Origin: Cytophagaceae bacterium | Lineage (GTDB): Bacteria > Bacteroidota > Bacteroidia > Cytophagales > Spirosomataceae | Length of the DNA: 39,896 nucleotides | Reading direction: 5' to 3' | Assembly: GCA_027488335.1 (NCBI GenBank) | Contig: JAIYBU010000012.1 | Location: forward strand, 1-39,896 | Shown here: piece by piece, positions 1 through 8,457 of the stretch | How the letters are laid out: every line of letters begins with the position of its first letter | Position numbering within the stretch: the stretch's first letter is position 1 | The notes under the pieces: generated by a model | What the model saw: the letters and a program-made list of their open reading frames with translations, nothing else | Told to the model about the DNA's origin: nothing | Databases searched by the model: none | Program-made: the position numbers and the translations under genes

Positions 1-79
1 AGGTCGTTAAGACTCAACTTTCAAGAAGAATATTAAGTTTTCATAGTTTAATAGGTTAGGGTTGAATAGATGGACGCTT

Positions 80-118
80 ACCCCACTGCTCTCGATAGCG
101 GTGGGGTTAAGTTTTTTT
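80..118 (+). terminator. Rho-independent terminator at left edge
   Basis: An 11-pair stem (80-90 with 97-107, one T-G pair) with a six-base loop is followed by a run of seven T at 112-118. It would end a plus-strand transcript that enters from outside the window. No gene body for that transcript is visible here. Confidence 0.75.
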
Positions 119-209
119 AAAGAGTATCACTTCGGCTGGTCGGAACATTTAAACCGCTAAGAACGTTATTCTTTTAGCATACCGAGCCAAACATAAAAAA
201 CACCATCAA

Positions 210-749
210 ATGCGTAAATTGCTATTTATCAGCTTATTTTTAATAGGATGTAACGAATCCGAAAAACAAAATTCTATAAAAACATATTTCGATTTGTCTG
301 GGCTTATCACTCAGCAAATAACAGCTTTAAATAAAAACCAGCCATTTACGCACAAAAACTTAATAATAGTAGATAAAAAGGAAGTGCTTCAAACAAACAA
401 AATTGATTGGCAAAAAGAGCTTGAAATGTTTCTACAAGCTGATTTAAATAAACAATCCTATCAGTTAAGCTACAATAAACAAGAAAATTCCCAAATAGCA
501 TTCTACACACTCAAAGATGGGGAAGATTTACCAGTAAAGTCATTAAAGATTATATTTAATGACGATAAATCTACCAAGTACATCGAAGCCTTTCTCCAAA
601 CTAAAAATTACTTGTATCAGTCAGAAAAACACCTTTTGATGACACTTGATAAAAATCACCTTACTACTTACAAAATAGAAGGTTGGCAGAAGTTATTTAT
701 TGGTGAAAAGAAGAATTTTGAGGTTGATGGAATCATAATGAATAAATAA
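210..749 (+). CDS. Small hypothetical lipoprotein
   Basis: The 179-residue product starts with a short basic-hydrophobic signal ending in the lipobox LIGC (cysteine 14), so it is probably a lipid-anchored envelope protein. The rest is hydrophilic, Lys/Asn/Gln-rich, with alternating beta-like stretches. I recognise no family or catalytic motif. The ATG at 210 is chosen because it places the lipobox at the usual distance. The gene stands alone between an upstream terminator (80-118) and a bidirectional terminator shared with the convergent TPM gene. The 90 bases before it hold weak hairpins but no clear promoter. Function unknown. Confidence 0.7.
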   Translation: MRKLLFISLFLIGCNESEKQNSIKTYFDLSGLITQQITALNKNQPFTHKNLIIVDKKEVLQTNKIDWQKELEMFLQADLNKQSYQLSYNKQENSQIAFYTLKDGEDLPVKSLKIIFNDDKSTKYIEAFLQTKNYLYQSEKHLLMTLDKNHLTTYKIEGWQKLFIGEKKNFEVDGIIMNK

Positions 750-758
750 GAAATCAAT

Positions 759-792
759 AAAAAAGGGGATTTTTATTAAAATCCCCTTTTTT
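759..792. terminator. Bidirectional terminator
   Basis: A perfect 15-pair stem (759-773 with 778-792) with loop tatt; both arms carry GGGG/CCCC cores flanked by A and T tracts, so a U-run follows the stem in both directions. It separates the lipoprotein gene (+) from the convergent TPM gene (-). Confidence 0.85.
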
Positions 793-798
793 ATTGTA

Positions 799-1557
799 TT
801 AATAGTCCCCACCAGCACCACCACCACCAAAACTACCACCACCAAAATCACTACTGCTGCTACTACTGCTGCTGCTACTATCATAATCGCTCGACGAGCT
901 ACCAGATGAACTACCCCAGCTGGTGTATGTTGTGTTCGATGTACCTCCATCATCACCACCGCTTCTTGGCCTTAAAAGGAGTGCAACCACGACAATAAAG
1001 AAAACAACCATCAAAAGCAGGTCTTCCCAACTCCCTGTATTTGTTGTAGATGCAGCTGGAGATGGGTCCGCATCGAATTCGCCCGCTAAATATTTAAAAA
1101 TACGATTTGTTGCTTCATCAAGGCCTTGATAATAGCGTGATTCCTTAAAATTAGGCTTAATTATTTCCTCAATGATACGTTTGCTATAAGCATCTGTAAG
1201 GCCACCTTCAACACCATAGCCTGTGGCAATAAAAACTTTTCTGTCGCTTGGAGCCCATAGAAGTACAATACCATTATTTTTATCCTTCTGACCAACTCCC
1301 CATTCTCTACCAAGTTTTACAGCGTATTCACTAATATCGTAGGGCTGGACACTGTTGACAATAACAATGGCGATTTGTGTAGAAGTTGAGTCGTTATAGG
1401 CCTTAAGCTTCTGCTCTAATTGGTCTATTTCACCTTGACTTAATAGTCCACCTACCAAGTCATTGACAAACCTGGGCGGATTTGGCTTTTGCGGAATATC
1501 TTGTGCAAAAGCAAAACTTTGTATAAAAAAAAGAAGTAAAAAAAATCTGTTAAGCAT
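799..1557 (-). CDS. TPM-domain (YgcG-like) membrane protein with Gly/Ser tail
   Basis: The 252-residue protein has a signal peptide (cut after about residue 19, SFAFAQ), then a TPM domain (about 30-165) with the typical motifs ending the first strand (TQIAIVIV) and the GYGVEGGLTD segment. A single membrane helix follows (about 178-196), then a low-complexity tail of poly-Ser and GGGSFGGGGAGG. This is the standard YgcG/TPM layout: an exported domain, one membrane anchor and a flexible tail. TPM domains have been linked to phosphatase activity and photosystem repair in plants; the bacterial role is unclear. It is the last gene of a lemA-TPM-TPM run, a conserved association suggesting an envelope function. 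The Ser tract is coded by trinucleotide-like repeats near 848-885. Confidence 0.85.
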   Translation of the reverse strand: MLNRFFLLLFFIQSFAFAQDIPQKPNPPRFVNDLVGGLLSQGEIDQLEQKLKAYNDSTSTQIAIVIVNSVQPYDISEYAVKLGREWGVGQKDKNNGIVLLWAPSDRKVFIATGYGVEGGLTDAYSKRIIEEIIKPNFKESRYYQGLDEATNRIFKYLAGEFDADPSPAASTTNTGSWEDLLLMVVFFIVVVALLLRPRSGGDDGGTSNTTYTSWGSSSGSSSSDYDSSSSSSSSSSDFGGGSFGGGGAGGDY

Positions 1558-1696
1558 CGAAAGATTTTAGTGGCCCACCACAATTGTTATTAGTTATTAA
1601 TTATCAGTTAAGGGCTTTGTCGAATTATAGCCAAAGTCAATTTTAAACGTGTGCGGATAATTAATAGAAAAGTGCTGGAGAAGCTGATGTTTGAGA

Positions 1697-2131
1697 TTAA
1701 GGTATTTGCTGAGTTGAAATATCATCTGCAATCTCGTTAATGTCATTAGTTTGGTAAGGAAAATATTTTTTTAGCTGAAAACCTGCCTCTTTTATACCCA
1801 TTTGAAGGCCACCACTAAAATCGCCTTGAGCAAAATACATACGTAAGGTATCACGAGTACTTTCCCAAAAATTAGGTTGAACAACTTTGTCGATACCAAT
1901 ATCGCCCAAAACTGCAAATTTACGGTCGCCGTGAGCTACGTAAAATAAAACAGCATTTCGTTGAGCGGTAGTATTAAGGCTCAGATATTGAAATATCTGT
2001 TTTGCTCGCTCAAATGGGTTTCCTTTAGGGCAATGGTTTTCTACATGAACCTTTATCTCGCCCGAAGTATTAAGTTCTGCTTGCTTGATGGCAGCTATAA
2101 TCTTTTCTTTTTCAATTTCTGACAAAAACAT
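1697..2131 (-). CDS. Second TPM-domain protein, soluble
   Basis: This 144-residue protein is little more than a TPM domain: an N-terminal helix (ISEIEKEKI-like), the strand TSGEIKVHVE, a middle segment NAVLFYVAHGDRKFAVLGD and the closing helix before KKYFPYQ. It has no signal peptide or membrane helix, unlike its 252-residue neighbour, so it may sit in the cytoplasm or bind a partner. It lies between lemA and the other TPM gene on the same strand (80 bases after lemA, 139 before the next), so the three are probably co-transcribed. The start at 2131 is the only ATG before the domain. Biochemical activity is not known from the sequence. Confidence 0.85.
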   Translation of the reverse strand: MFLSEIEKEKIIAAIKQAELNTSGEIKVHVENHCPKGNPFERAKQIFQYLSLNTTAQRNAVLFYVAHGDRKFAVLGDIGIDKVVQPNFWESTRDTLRMYFAQGDFSGGLQMGIKEAGFQLKKYFPYQTNDINEIADDISTQQIP

Positions 2132-2155
2132 TGTTAATTTCTTAGAATTTGATGA

Positions 2156-2190
2156 AATAGCGACTTTGCCCAGGAGGCGACGTCGCTATT
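2156..2190 (-). other. Hairpin between lemA and TPM gene
   Basis: A nine-pair perfect stem (2156-2164 with 2182-2190, AATAGCGAC) closes a 17-base loop that itself holds a GCC/GGC pair. There is no strong U-run, so it is more likely a processing or attenuation hairpin in the lemA-TPM transcript than a terminator. Confidence 0.45.
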
Positions 2191-2211
2191 AATCTATTTT
2201 ATCACTTTAAA

Positions 2212-2793
2212 TTAAAACTTAACTGATGGAGCAGCTTGTGCCGAATCAGATGCTTGGAAGAATCCTTTTTCAGCGAAACCGAATATTTTAGCAAAAATTA
2301 CGGTTGGGAATGATAAAGCCGATGAGTTATAGCCCTGTACAGCCGTATTAAAATCATTACGAGCCACTGCAATACGGTTTTCAGTTCCTTCGAGCTGAGA
2401 TTGAAGCTCCAAGAAGTTTTGGTTTGCTTTCAAATCTGGGTATTTTTCAACCGAAACCAACAAACGGCTTAATGCACCACTTAATTGGTCTTGGGCAGCC
2501 TGAAATTTCTGAATGTTGGCAGGAGTTAAGTCGTCAGCTTTGATATTTACCGCTGTTGCACTCGCACGAGCTTGAATGACAGCAGTAAGCGTACTTTTTT
2601 CAAAATCGGCAGCACCTTTTACAGTATTTACCAAGTTCGGAATCAAGTCTGAGCGGCGTTGATATTGTGTTTGTACGTTTGCCCATTTACCTTTCACGTC
2701 TTGGTCTTTTCCTACCAAACCGTTATAAGAACTACATCCGTACATCCCGAAAATAAGTAAGATACCAACGATGATGAGTGTGCTTTTGTTCAT
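2212..2793 (-). CDS. lemA: LemA family protein
   Basis: The 193-residue product begins with a hydrophobic segment ending MYGCSSYN (a lipoprotein or signal-anchor start) and continues as a long helical-bundle protein. It has the LemA hallmarks: the early YNGLV segment, the QYQRRSDLIPNLVNTVKG motif, the long alternating helices, and FNTAVQGYNSSALSFPTVIFAKIFGF near the end. LemA proteins are membrane-associated helical proteins of unknown biochemical role. They are often encoded with TPM/YgcG proteins, as here. A good Bacteroidota promoter lies 41 bases upstream (2834-2863), making lemA the first gene of the three-gene unit. Confidence 0.92.
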   Translation of the reverse strand: MNKSTLIIVGILLIFGMYGCSSYNGLVGKDQDVKGKWANVQTQYQRRSDLIPNLVNTVKGAADFEKSTLTAVIQARASATAVNIKADDLTPANIQKFQAAQDQLSGALSRLLVSVEKYPDLKANQNFLELQSQLEGTENRIAVARNDFNTAVQGYNSSALSFPTVIFAKIFGFAEKGFFQASDSAQAAPSVKF

Positions 2794-2833
2794 TGTCTTT
2801 AATTCGTTTTTTTTAATTGGTTAAATTTTGATT

Positions 2834-2863
2834 CAAATGTAATGATTTGAAAATAATATGCAA
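2834..2863 (-). promoter_or_regulatory. Bacteroidota-type promoter of lemA operon
   Basis: Read on the minus strand, TTG (2863-2861), 19 bases, then TACATTTG (2841-2834) match the Bacteroidota -33/-7 consensus (TTG, 19-21 bases, TAnnTTTG). Transcription would begin about 35 bases before the lemA ATG. Confidence 0.6.
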
Positions 2864-2933
2864 GTGCCTAAGTGTTATAAATGGATAAAAAACTCAGCAA
2901 GCGGATATTTTTAATGTCGATTGTTGATTTTTT

Positions 2934-4364
2934 TTAAAATTTTAACCATTTTTTCACGTCAATCACTGGGTTTGGATAATCTACACCCAATGTTACCTCA
3001 TATTTTTTCTGTTCTTCTCTACTTAGAAGTCCTGCAAAATGTACTTTTTCGGCTGGAACTTTTGCTAATTCTGGTAGCCAAAGTTTTACATATTCGCCTT
3101 GGCTGTCATACATATTGGCTTGGCGACCAATATTAAAATAACGGTCTTCTCGTGGGTCGTTACCAACACCAGCTACGTAATTCCAATTCCCCCAGTTACT
3201 ACAAACATCATAATCTATGAGTTGACTCTCGAAATAAGCCGCTCCCCAAGTCCAGTCAATACCCAAATCTTTGGTCAAGAAACTGGCCACATTCTGACGA
3301 CCACGATTCGACATGAAGCCCGTTTGCTGTAATTCTCGCATATTTGCATCAATAAATGGCACACCCGTTTCGCCATTTATCCACTTTTCAAATCTAACTG
3401 TATCACGTTTCCACGGTTTCATTAAATCGTTTCTGATACCACTTTGCTTAAAGATTCGTGTACCAAACTTCAAGGCAATAAAATGAAAATAATCCCGCCA
3501 AATAAGCTCAAAAATTAACCAATAGGTTGAATCGTTGGCGGTTACCTCTTTTTCGTATTTTTTTACTTCTTCATAAATTGTTCGTGGCGAAATACAACCC
3601 AAACTTAACCACGCCGAAAACTTGGAGGAATAATCAGCTCCAATTAAGCCGTTGCGAGTTTCTTTGTAGCTTTTTAATAAATCATCATCCCAAACGTACT
3701 CATCAAGACGATACAAAGCGGCGGTTTCTCCACCTTCAAATGTCAGAACCGAACGTTTATCTGCTTTTAAATTACTGTCGTAGCCGAGTTGTTTTAGCGT
3801 AGGAATGACCCCTATTTCGATAGATTTATCAATTTTCGGAAGAGCTTTTGGCTTTGCAAAAGTTGAGCGTATTTTGGCAGACCGTTCAACCTTTTTTCGA
3901 AACTCAGTAAAAACATCAGGTAAAAAATTTATCTGAAAGGGTAAATCACGGGCGTGATAGAGAGTAGCCATCCAAACCAATTCTATTTCGATATTGAGTG
4001 GTTTCAATTTTTTCGATAAACTTGCTTCGATAGTTGTTTCTTCCTGTGTTACCTCCTTACTGGCAAAAACTGCTGAAACATTCAAATCTAACGCCATTTT
4101 AGCCAAAATTTCTTCGGGCTTCCCTATTCTCACGATTAAATCTGAACCAATTTGTTGAAGGTTTTTTCGGAGATTTTCGACTGATTCTATTAAAAATTTG
4201 ACTCTAAGGGCTCCTGAACGCTTAAATCTAAACGCCGTATCAAGAAAATGGCGTTCGTCGAAAACATAAACAGGAATTACATCTCCTGCCTTGGTTGCTT
4301 GAATGAGTGCCTCGTTGTCGTGAAGTCGTAAATCGTTTCTGAACCAGAAAAGAATATTTTGCAT
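2934..4364 (-). CDS. DASH-family cryptochrome/photolyase
   Basis: The 476-residue flavoprotein starts with the photolyase signature ILFWFRNDLRLHDNEAL and an alpha/beta antenna-binding domain (about 1-130). It continues into the helical FAD-binding domain, with LIFELIWRDYFHF (about 283-295) and GFMSNRGRQNVASFL, then the segment CSNWGNWNYVAGVGNDPRE typical of DASH proteins, and ends in the conserved YPNPVIDVKKWL. DASH cryptochromes bind FAD and usually an antenna cofactor, repair UV dimers in single-stranded DNA, and may act as light sensors. Length and all diagnostic segments look intact. It is a single-gene unit between the lemA promoter region and a lipoprotein gene. A possible -7 element lies at 4401-4408. 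Confidence 0.93.
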   Translation of the reverse strand: MQNILFWFRNDLRLHDNEALIQATKAGDVIPVYVFDERHFLDTAFRFKRSGALRVKFLIESVENLRKNLQQIGSDLIVRIGKPEEILAKMALDLNVSAVFASKEVTQEETTIEASLSKKLKPLNIEIELVWMATLYHARDLPFQINFLPDVFTEFRKKVERSAKIRSTFAKPKALPKIDKSIEIGVIPTLKQLGYDSNLKADKRSVLTFEGGETAALYRLDEYVWDDDLLKSYKETRNGLIGADYSSKFSAWLSLGCISPRTIYEEVKKYEKEVTANDSTYWLIFELIWRDYFHFIALKFGTRIFKQSGIRNDLMKPWKRDTVRFEKWINGETGVPFIDANMRELQQTGFMSNRGRQNVASFLTKDLGIDWTWGAAYFESQLIDYDVCSNWGNWNYVAGVGNDPREDRYFNIGRQANMYDSQGEYVKLWLPELAKVPAEKVHFAGLLSREEQKKYEVTLGVDYPNPVIDVKKWLKF

Positions 4365-4400
4365 AAGAGAAATTTAGACTGATAGGAAAATTTGCTGTTG

Positions 4401-4408
4401 CAAAAGTA
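4401..4408 (-). promoter_or_regulatory. Possible -7 element of cryptochrome gene
   Basis: TACTTTTG on the minus strand fits TAnnTTTG and lies 37 bases before the ATG at 4364. I could not find a TTG at a good -33 distance, so this is weak. Confidence 0.3.
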
Positions 4409-4445
4409 ACAGTTTTTCCTTCGACTTTGTTTATCTTACCTCAAC

Positions 4446-5258
4446 TCAATTACACATATACTGGTAGGCAACAGTCTGTGTAGTCTTATTTTCGCCTTTG
4501 GTGATGGTCTTCGTTGCTTTTGCCGGAATCCCCGTTTTATTGTACTCATAAACTGTTTCTATAGCTTCCTCTACTTTACCATTATCATCATAGATTTTGA
4601 TAGAAGTTGGGTTGTTTTTACCAAAAAATGCAAAATAGCTATTGGCAATACCGATAAAACCATACGCCATCGTACGGTAGCCATCGGGGTAGAACTGAAC
4701 TTTGGTGTCGTAGTTAAGGCCTTCGTAAGCCATGATTTCGGGTTCTCCTTCTATTTTAGTATAAACTTTCGAGACATTTTCATTGGTGTATTCAACCCGA
4801 GAAATACCTTTTACTTTATAACCAAAAATATCTAAGCTCGTATTGATGGTTATGAGTTTATCGCCCGCATAGACAAATTCGTTTACTTGAAATTCATAAT
4901 CTTTTACCGAAGTACGGGTTTTAGAAATTTTACCCGTAGTAACATCATAAACGTAGGTTACGCTGTATGATTCCGTGGCATTTCCGTTAGAAATGGTCAT
5001 TTTTTCGATTTGATTTTTGCTATTATAAGTAAATATGGCGTCAATATCACCATCTTCTTTATTGATAATTCGTTTAATACGATTAAGTGTATATTCAAAA
5101 GATGCAATGGGTGTGCCAGCTGCGGAATTAACATTTTTGAGCGGACATTTGGCCAATTGAGAGGTTTGTTGCGGAGTAATTCCTTCGTCACTTATTTTTT
5201 TACAGGAAATAACAGCCCCGATAAGAGCCACTAATGCGAAGGAGATGATACGTTTCAT
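4446..5258 (-). CDS. Hypothetical beta-rich lipoprotein
   Basis: The 270-residue form starts at the ATG at 5258, preferred over the upstream ATG (5282) because it gives a compact signal peptide (MKRIISFALVALIGAVISC) with lipobox VISC and a short basic N-terminus. The mature part is a series of beta hairpins: FTYNSKNQIEKMTI, VTYVYDVTTGKISK, VYEYNKTGIPAKATKTI. These recall the YD/DUF4595-like repeat lipoproteins common in Bacteroidota. No catalytic residues stand out. The C-terminus YQYMCN carries a cysteine. Probably an outer-envelope lipoprotein of unknown role. It follows the udk terminator (5331-5367), so it needs its own promoter, which I did not identify. Confidence 0.75.
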   Translation of the reverse strand: MKRIISFALVALIGAVISCKKISDEGITPQQTSQLAKCPLKNVNSAAGTPIASFEYTLNRIKRIINKEDGDIDAIFTYNSKNQIEKMTISNGNATESYSVTYVYDVTTGKISKTRTSVKDYEFQVNEFVYAGDKLITINTSLDIFGYKVKGISRVEYTNENVSKVYTKIEGEPEIMAYEGLNYDTKVQFYPDGYRTMAYGFIGIANSYFAFFGKNNPTSIKIYDDNGKVEEAIETVYEYNKTGIPAKATKTITKGENKTTQTVAYQYMCN

Positions 5259-5330
5259 TTGTGTAAATTTTGAATATTTCAATAGCCAACTTTCTCAGAT
5301 TTAAGCAAAAAACGTGCCTGTTTTTAAGCA

Positions 5331-5367
5331 AAAAGAGGGTCGATTCATTAAGAAAAGACCCTCTTTT
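5331..5367 (-). terminator. Terminator after udk
   Basis: A perfect 11-pair stem (5331-5341 with 5357-5367) with a 15-base loop. On the minus strand the stem ends GACCCTCTTTTT, so it terminates the udk transcript 20 bases after its stop. Confidence 0.75.
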
Positions 5368-5386
5368 GATGAATTTTATTAATAAA

Positions 5387-6004
5387 TCAAACAAGTTTTG
5401 TTTTAAGAAACGAAGTCAGAATCGCCAACCCTTTTTCGTATTGCAATTTATTGTTGATAATAATGTCGGCACTGTATTTTGTTGGTTCGATGTATTTCTC
5501 GTAAGTCGGAGCTACGTGATTTTCCCAACGATAAAGTACATCGGTGAGGTCATAGCCACGCTCATTGTTGTCTCTAATGATGCGGCGTTTGATTTTGATA
5601 TGCTCACGGGCATCAATAAAAACTCTCAAATCGAGCAATTTTGATACTTCTTGTGAATGAAAAACAAAAATTCCTTCAACCACAATGATTGGAGCAGGTT
5701 TGAAAGTCAAGATTTTTGGAACAACATTCGGGTTATTGAAAACATATTCTTTGTGCTGAACGGTTTTACCTTTTTTGAGGTCGTTGATATGCTGGGCATA
5801 CAACTCAAAATCAATGGCTTCAGGAAGGTCGTAGTTTTCTATATTGTTTTGGTCTTTCGGTACAAATTCTTGTGTACGATAGTAATTATCTTGCGAAATT
5901 AGGCAAACTTCTTCCTCCGAAAAAGCTCCCAATAATTGATGTAAAAAATATGTTTTTCCCGACGCACTTCCGCCCGTGATACCGACAATGTAAGGTTCTG
6001 TCAT
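5387..6004 (-). CDS. udk: Uridine kinase
   Basis: The 205-residue P-loop kinase phosphorylates uridine (and cytidine) to the monophosphate in pyrimidine salvage, in the cytoplasm. Visible motifs are the P-loop GITGGSASGKT (8-18), the switch region SQDNYYR, the substrate segment NYDLPEAIDFELY, VVEGIFVF, and the lid arginines IKIKRRIIRDNNERGYD. The length suits the short uridine kinases of Bacteroidota. It is alone on its transcript, followed by a strong terminator. A candidate promoter lies at 6060-6092. Phosphoribulokinase shares this fold but would be longer. Confidence 0.92.
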   Translation of the reverse strand: MTEPYIVGITGGSASGKTYFLHQLLGAFSEEEVCLISQDNYYRTQEFVPKDQNNIENYDLPEAIDFELYAQHINDLKKGKTVQHKEYVFNNPNVVPKILTFKPAPIIVVEGIFVFHSQEVSKLLDLRVFIDAREHIKIKRRIIRDNNERGYDLTDVLYRWENHVAPTYEKYIEPTKYSADIIINNKLQYEKGLAILTSFLKTKLV

Positions 6005-6059
6005 GTTTTTATACTCAGTCTGCTGTAAGTTTTATACTACTTGATGTGTAATTTTAAAG

Positions 6060-6092
6060 CAAAATTAAGAAAAGGCTCACGAACTTGGGCAA
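6060..6092 (-). promoter_or_regulatory. Candidate udk promoter
   Basis: On the minus strand TTG (6092-6090), 22 bases, TAATTTTG (6067-6060). The spacing is one base longer than usual. It lies about 56 bases before the udk ATG. Confidence 0.4.
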
Positions 6093-6260
6093 AATATTTT
6101 CGGAATTAGTATTTTTTGCAAAAATATGGACATATGTATAAGATAACCATCTAAGGACAATGATTCTAAAATTATGACCAGTCCAAACTAAATATATGAC
6201 TTGGGTGTTTATATCTGTACGATATGAGTCCAAAAACGCACATTCACTCATCAAAAAATA

Positions 6261-6953
6261 ATGGAAGAACAAAGCAAACTCGACCGAATCATTGAGGCTC
6301 GTATGAAACTTAAAGCTCGGTTTGAAGATAAAATGAAAACTACCCCATCAATGGCCGATGATAAGCCGATGGGAAAAGGAGCAACCAACCGACACGGAAT
6401 GCCACAATTACCTGTTGGTCAGACCCTTACCGTAAAATGGCCTGTACTTGATTTGGGGTATCATCCCGATATTACGACCGACCGTTGGCGATTAACAATC
6501 AACGGAGAAGTTGAAAACCCTGTTGTACTAACTTGGGAAGATTTCATGGCGTTGCCACAGATAGAAGACACCAGCGATTTTCACTGCGTCACCACGTGGT
6601 CGAAGATGGACATGGTTTGGAAAGGCGTTCGTTTGATTGATTTGGCAGCACTCGTACAGCCCAAAGAAACGGCTACGCACATCATGTGCTACGGCTACGA
6701 TACCTATACAACTAATGTTTCGCTGGAAGAAGCACTAAAACCCGATGTTTTGATTGCCCACACGGTTTATGACGAACCTTTAGCAAAAGAACACGGTGGC
6801 CCCGCTCGCATGATTACGCCTCAACTTTACGCATGGAAAGGCTCTAAATGGATAAAAAGAATTGAGTTTTTACCAAAAAACAAGTTAGGTTTTTGGGAAG
6901 AAAGAGGGTATTCAAATACGGCCTATCCGTGGCGAAATGATAGATATAGTTGA
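6261..6953 (+). CDS. Sulfite-oxidase-like molybdopterin oxidoreductase
   Basis: The 230-residue protein is a compact molybdenum-cofactor domain of the sulfite oxidase superfamily (YuiH-like). It has the opening WRLTINGEVENPVVLTWEDF, the motif DFHCVTTWSKMDMVWKGV with the molybdenum-ligating Cys109, the cofactor-binding loop HGGPARMITPQLYAWKGSKW, and a final FWEERGYSNTAYPW. No signal peptide or Tat motif is visible, so it may be cytoplasmic; the first 45 residues are a charged helix and linker. The substrate cannot be read from the sequence. It needs molybdopterin; a MoeB-like gene is at the other end of the window but not in its operon. It is followed by a palindromic repeat. Confidence 0.88.
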   Translation: MEEQSKLDRIIEARMKLKARFEDKMKTTPSMADDKPMGKGATNRHGMPQLPVGQTLTVKWPVLDLGYHPDITTDRWRLTINGEVENPVVLTWEDFMALPQIEDTSDFHCVTTWSKMDMVWKGVRLIDLAALVQPKETATHIMCYGYDTYTTNVSLEEALKPDVLIAHTVYDEPLAKEHGGPARMITPQLYAWKGSKWIKRIEFLPKNKLGFWEERGYSNTAYPWRNDRYS

Positions 6954-6958
6954 TTTTT

Positions 6959-7030
6959 TACCACTAAGGGACTAAGGACCACTAAGTTTTTTTTCTGTCA
7001 CACTTAGTGTTTCTTAGTGCCTTAATGGTA
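6959..7030. repeat. CTAAG-type intergenic inverted repeat
   Basis: Two imperfect 28-base arms (6959-6986 and 7003-7030, about five mismatches) flank a T-rich 16-base loop. Each arm holds three spaced ACTAAG-like units, so the element combines direct and inverted repetition. It starts five bases after the molybdoenzyme stop and may end that transcript. The design looks like a dispersed genomic repeat, not a simple terminator. Confidence 0.7.
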
Positions 7031-7088
7031 AGAAATAATATCACCCATTTTTCGTTAAGAAAGAAACGTATTTCGCCCAGATTCAAAA

Positions 7089-8420
7089 ATGCCCAAAATT
7101 CTCCTTATTTGTTTCATTTTTAGCTTTACGAAGAGTTTTGGGCAAACCTTCTCTCCTATCGAACTACGAGCCGATTTGGCTTTTTTGAAAGAACGCATCG
7201 AAGAAATTCACCCAAATCCTTATAAATTTATTGAGCAAAATCGTTTTCAGCAGATTTATGACTCATTATACAAAGTTGAGCGAACGCTTGCCGTGAAACA
7301 AACTTTTGCTCATTTACTCAATCTGACTCGTGCCATTCGGTGCGGACATACTTCGATTTTGGTTGACGAACGCCTCATTAAACCCAATAATGTAAACCCC
7401 CAATTTTTGCCAATGGATGTGATAATTTTTGGCGATAAAGTTTATGTTTCAAGAAACTTATCTGAGAATAGTTTACTCATAAAAGGCACAGAAATTACGG
7501 CAATCGAAGATATTCCGATGCCCAAACTGCTCAAAAACCTTTCTAAATACACTTTCCAAAACGGTGATGGGCAAAACACCGATGTAGAAACGTATTATCT
7601 CCAACGCAATTTCAGACGATTGCTCTATCTTTTTTTTGATGAACAAGACGAACTACATTTAAAAGTAAGAATCAAGAATGAAGAAAAGAAAATTAGTGTA
7701 AAAACCCAGCCTTTGGCGTATTTGCGAGAAATGGAAGCCGAGCGAAACCCTATCCGAAATGCTGATTTTTATAAAAACATTTATCTAAGCGAAAACACCG
7801 CCAAAACCTCCATTCTGCGTATCAGAAGTTTTGATGGAAACGAATTTGAAAATGGCAATTTTCACAACGAAATTCAGAATATTTTCAAGAAAATTGCTGA
7901 AAAACAATCAAAAAACTTACTAATTGATGTCAGAAATAACGCTGGCGGTGGGCTTGATTATGCCGATGAACTACTGAAGTATTTACTGGAAAAGCCATTC
8001 ACAAAATACCAAATCAGTAGTAGCCCGACTATCAAAGACAAGAAAAAAGCCCTTTCGGTTAATCGGTTTCATGAACCTATCAATGATTTTCAGTTCAGAG
8101 GAAATGTCTTTGTTTTGGTTAATGAAGGCACTTTTTCTACGGCAGTTTATTTAGCTGCTCACCTTCAAAATCAAGAAAACGTCAGGCTCATCGGTACAAC
8201 CTGCGGTGGAGCGGCCGATGGTTCTTCGGCTGGAAAATTCACTTCTTTTACGCTACCAAACACAAAATTTACGGTAAGTTTGCCACTCCTCAAAATCAAC
8301 TACAACGCCACCAATGAGCTTTATTTAAAACCAAAATATGAAGTTCGACAAAACTATGCTGATTTTCTGGCGGGCGAAGACACCGCTCTCGACTTTGCGA
8401 AGAGCTTGATAGGAAAGTGA
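7089..8420 (+). CDS. S41 family peptidase
   Basis: The 443-residue protein has a signal peptide (cut near SFGQ, residue 19), an N-terminal helical region, a PDZ-like middle part and a C-terminal S41 (tail-processing protease) domain. In the S41 core I see LLIDVRNNAGGGLDYADEL, VFVLVNEGTFSTAVYLA with the probable nucleophile Ser350, and IGTTCGGAADGSS. Members of this group are periplasmic or secreted serine peptidases. The motif is NEGTFSTA, not the SASASE motif of Prc, and I could not place a general-base Lys with certainty, so activity is likely but unproven. It is followed 37 bases later by the AraC-type regulator and may share its transcript. Confidence 0.82.
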   Translation: MPKILLICFIFSFTKSFGQTFSPIELRADLAFLKERIEEIHPNPYKFIEQNRFQQIYDSLYKVERTLAVKQTFAHLLNLTRAIRCGHTSILVDERLIKPNNVNPQFLPMDVIIFGDKVYVSRNLSENSLLIKGTEITAIEDIPMPKLLKNLSKYTFQNGDGQNTDVETYYLQRNFRRLLYLFFDEQDELHLKVRIKNEEKKISVKTQPLAYLREMEAERNPIRNADFYKNIYLSENTAKTSILRIRSFDGNEFENGNFHNEIQNIFKKIAEKQSKNLLIDVRNNAGGGLDYADELLKYLLEKPFTKYQISSSPTIKDKKKALSVNRFHEPINDFQFRGNVFVLVNEGTFSTAVYLAAHLQNQENVRLIGTTCGGAADGSSAGKFTSFTLPNTKFTVSLPLLKINYNATNELYLKPKYEVRQNYADFLAGEDTALDFAKSLIGK

Positions 8421-8457
8421 AAAATATATCATAAATTTGGGCAAACTAATCTCAAAA

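Noticed and set aside
1..36. A short open frame ending in TAA at 34-36 (…LRLNFQEEY) that could be the tail of a gene entering from the left
   Set aside because: Eleven residues are too few to judge, and the other frames are equally uninformative; the terminator at 80-118 only shows that some plus-strand transcript ends here.
6054..6272. A 72-residue minus-strand frame upstream of the molybdoenzyme
   Set aside because: It overlaps the real start of the neighbouring gene, shows no domain or plausible codon pattern, and covers the udk promoter region.
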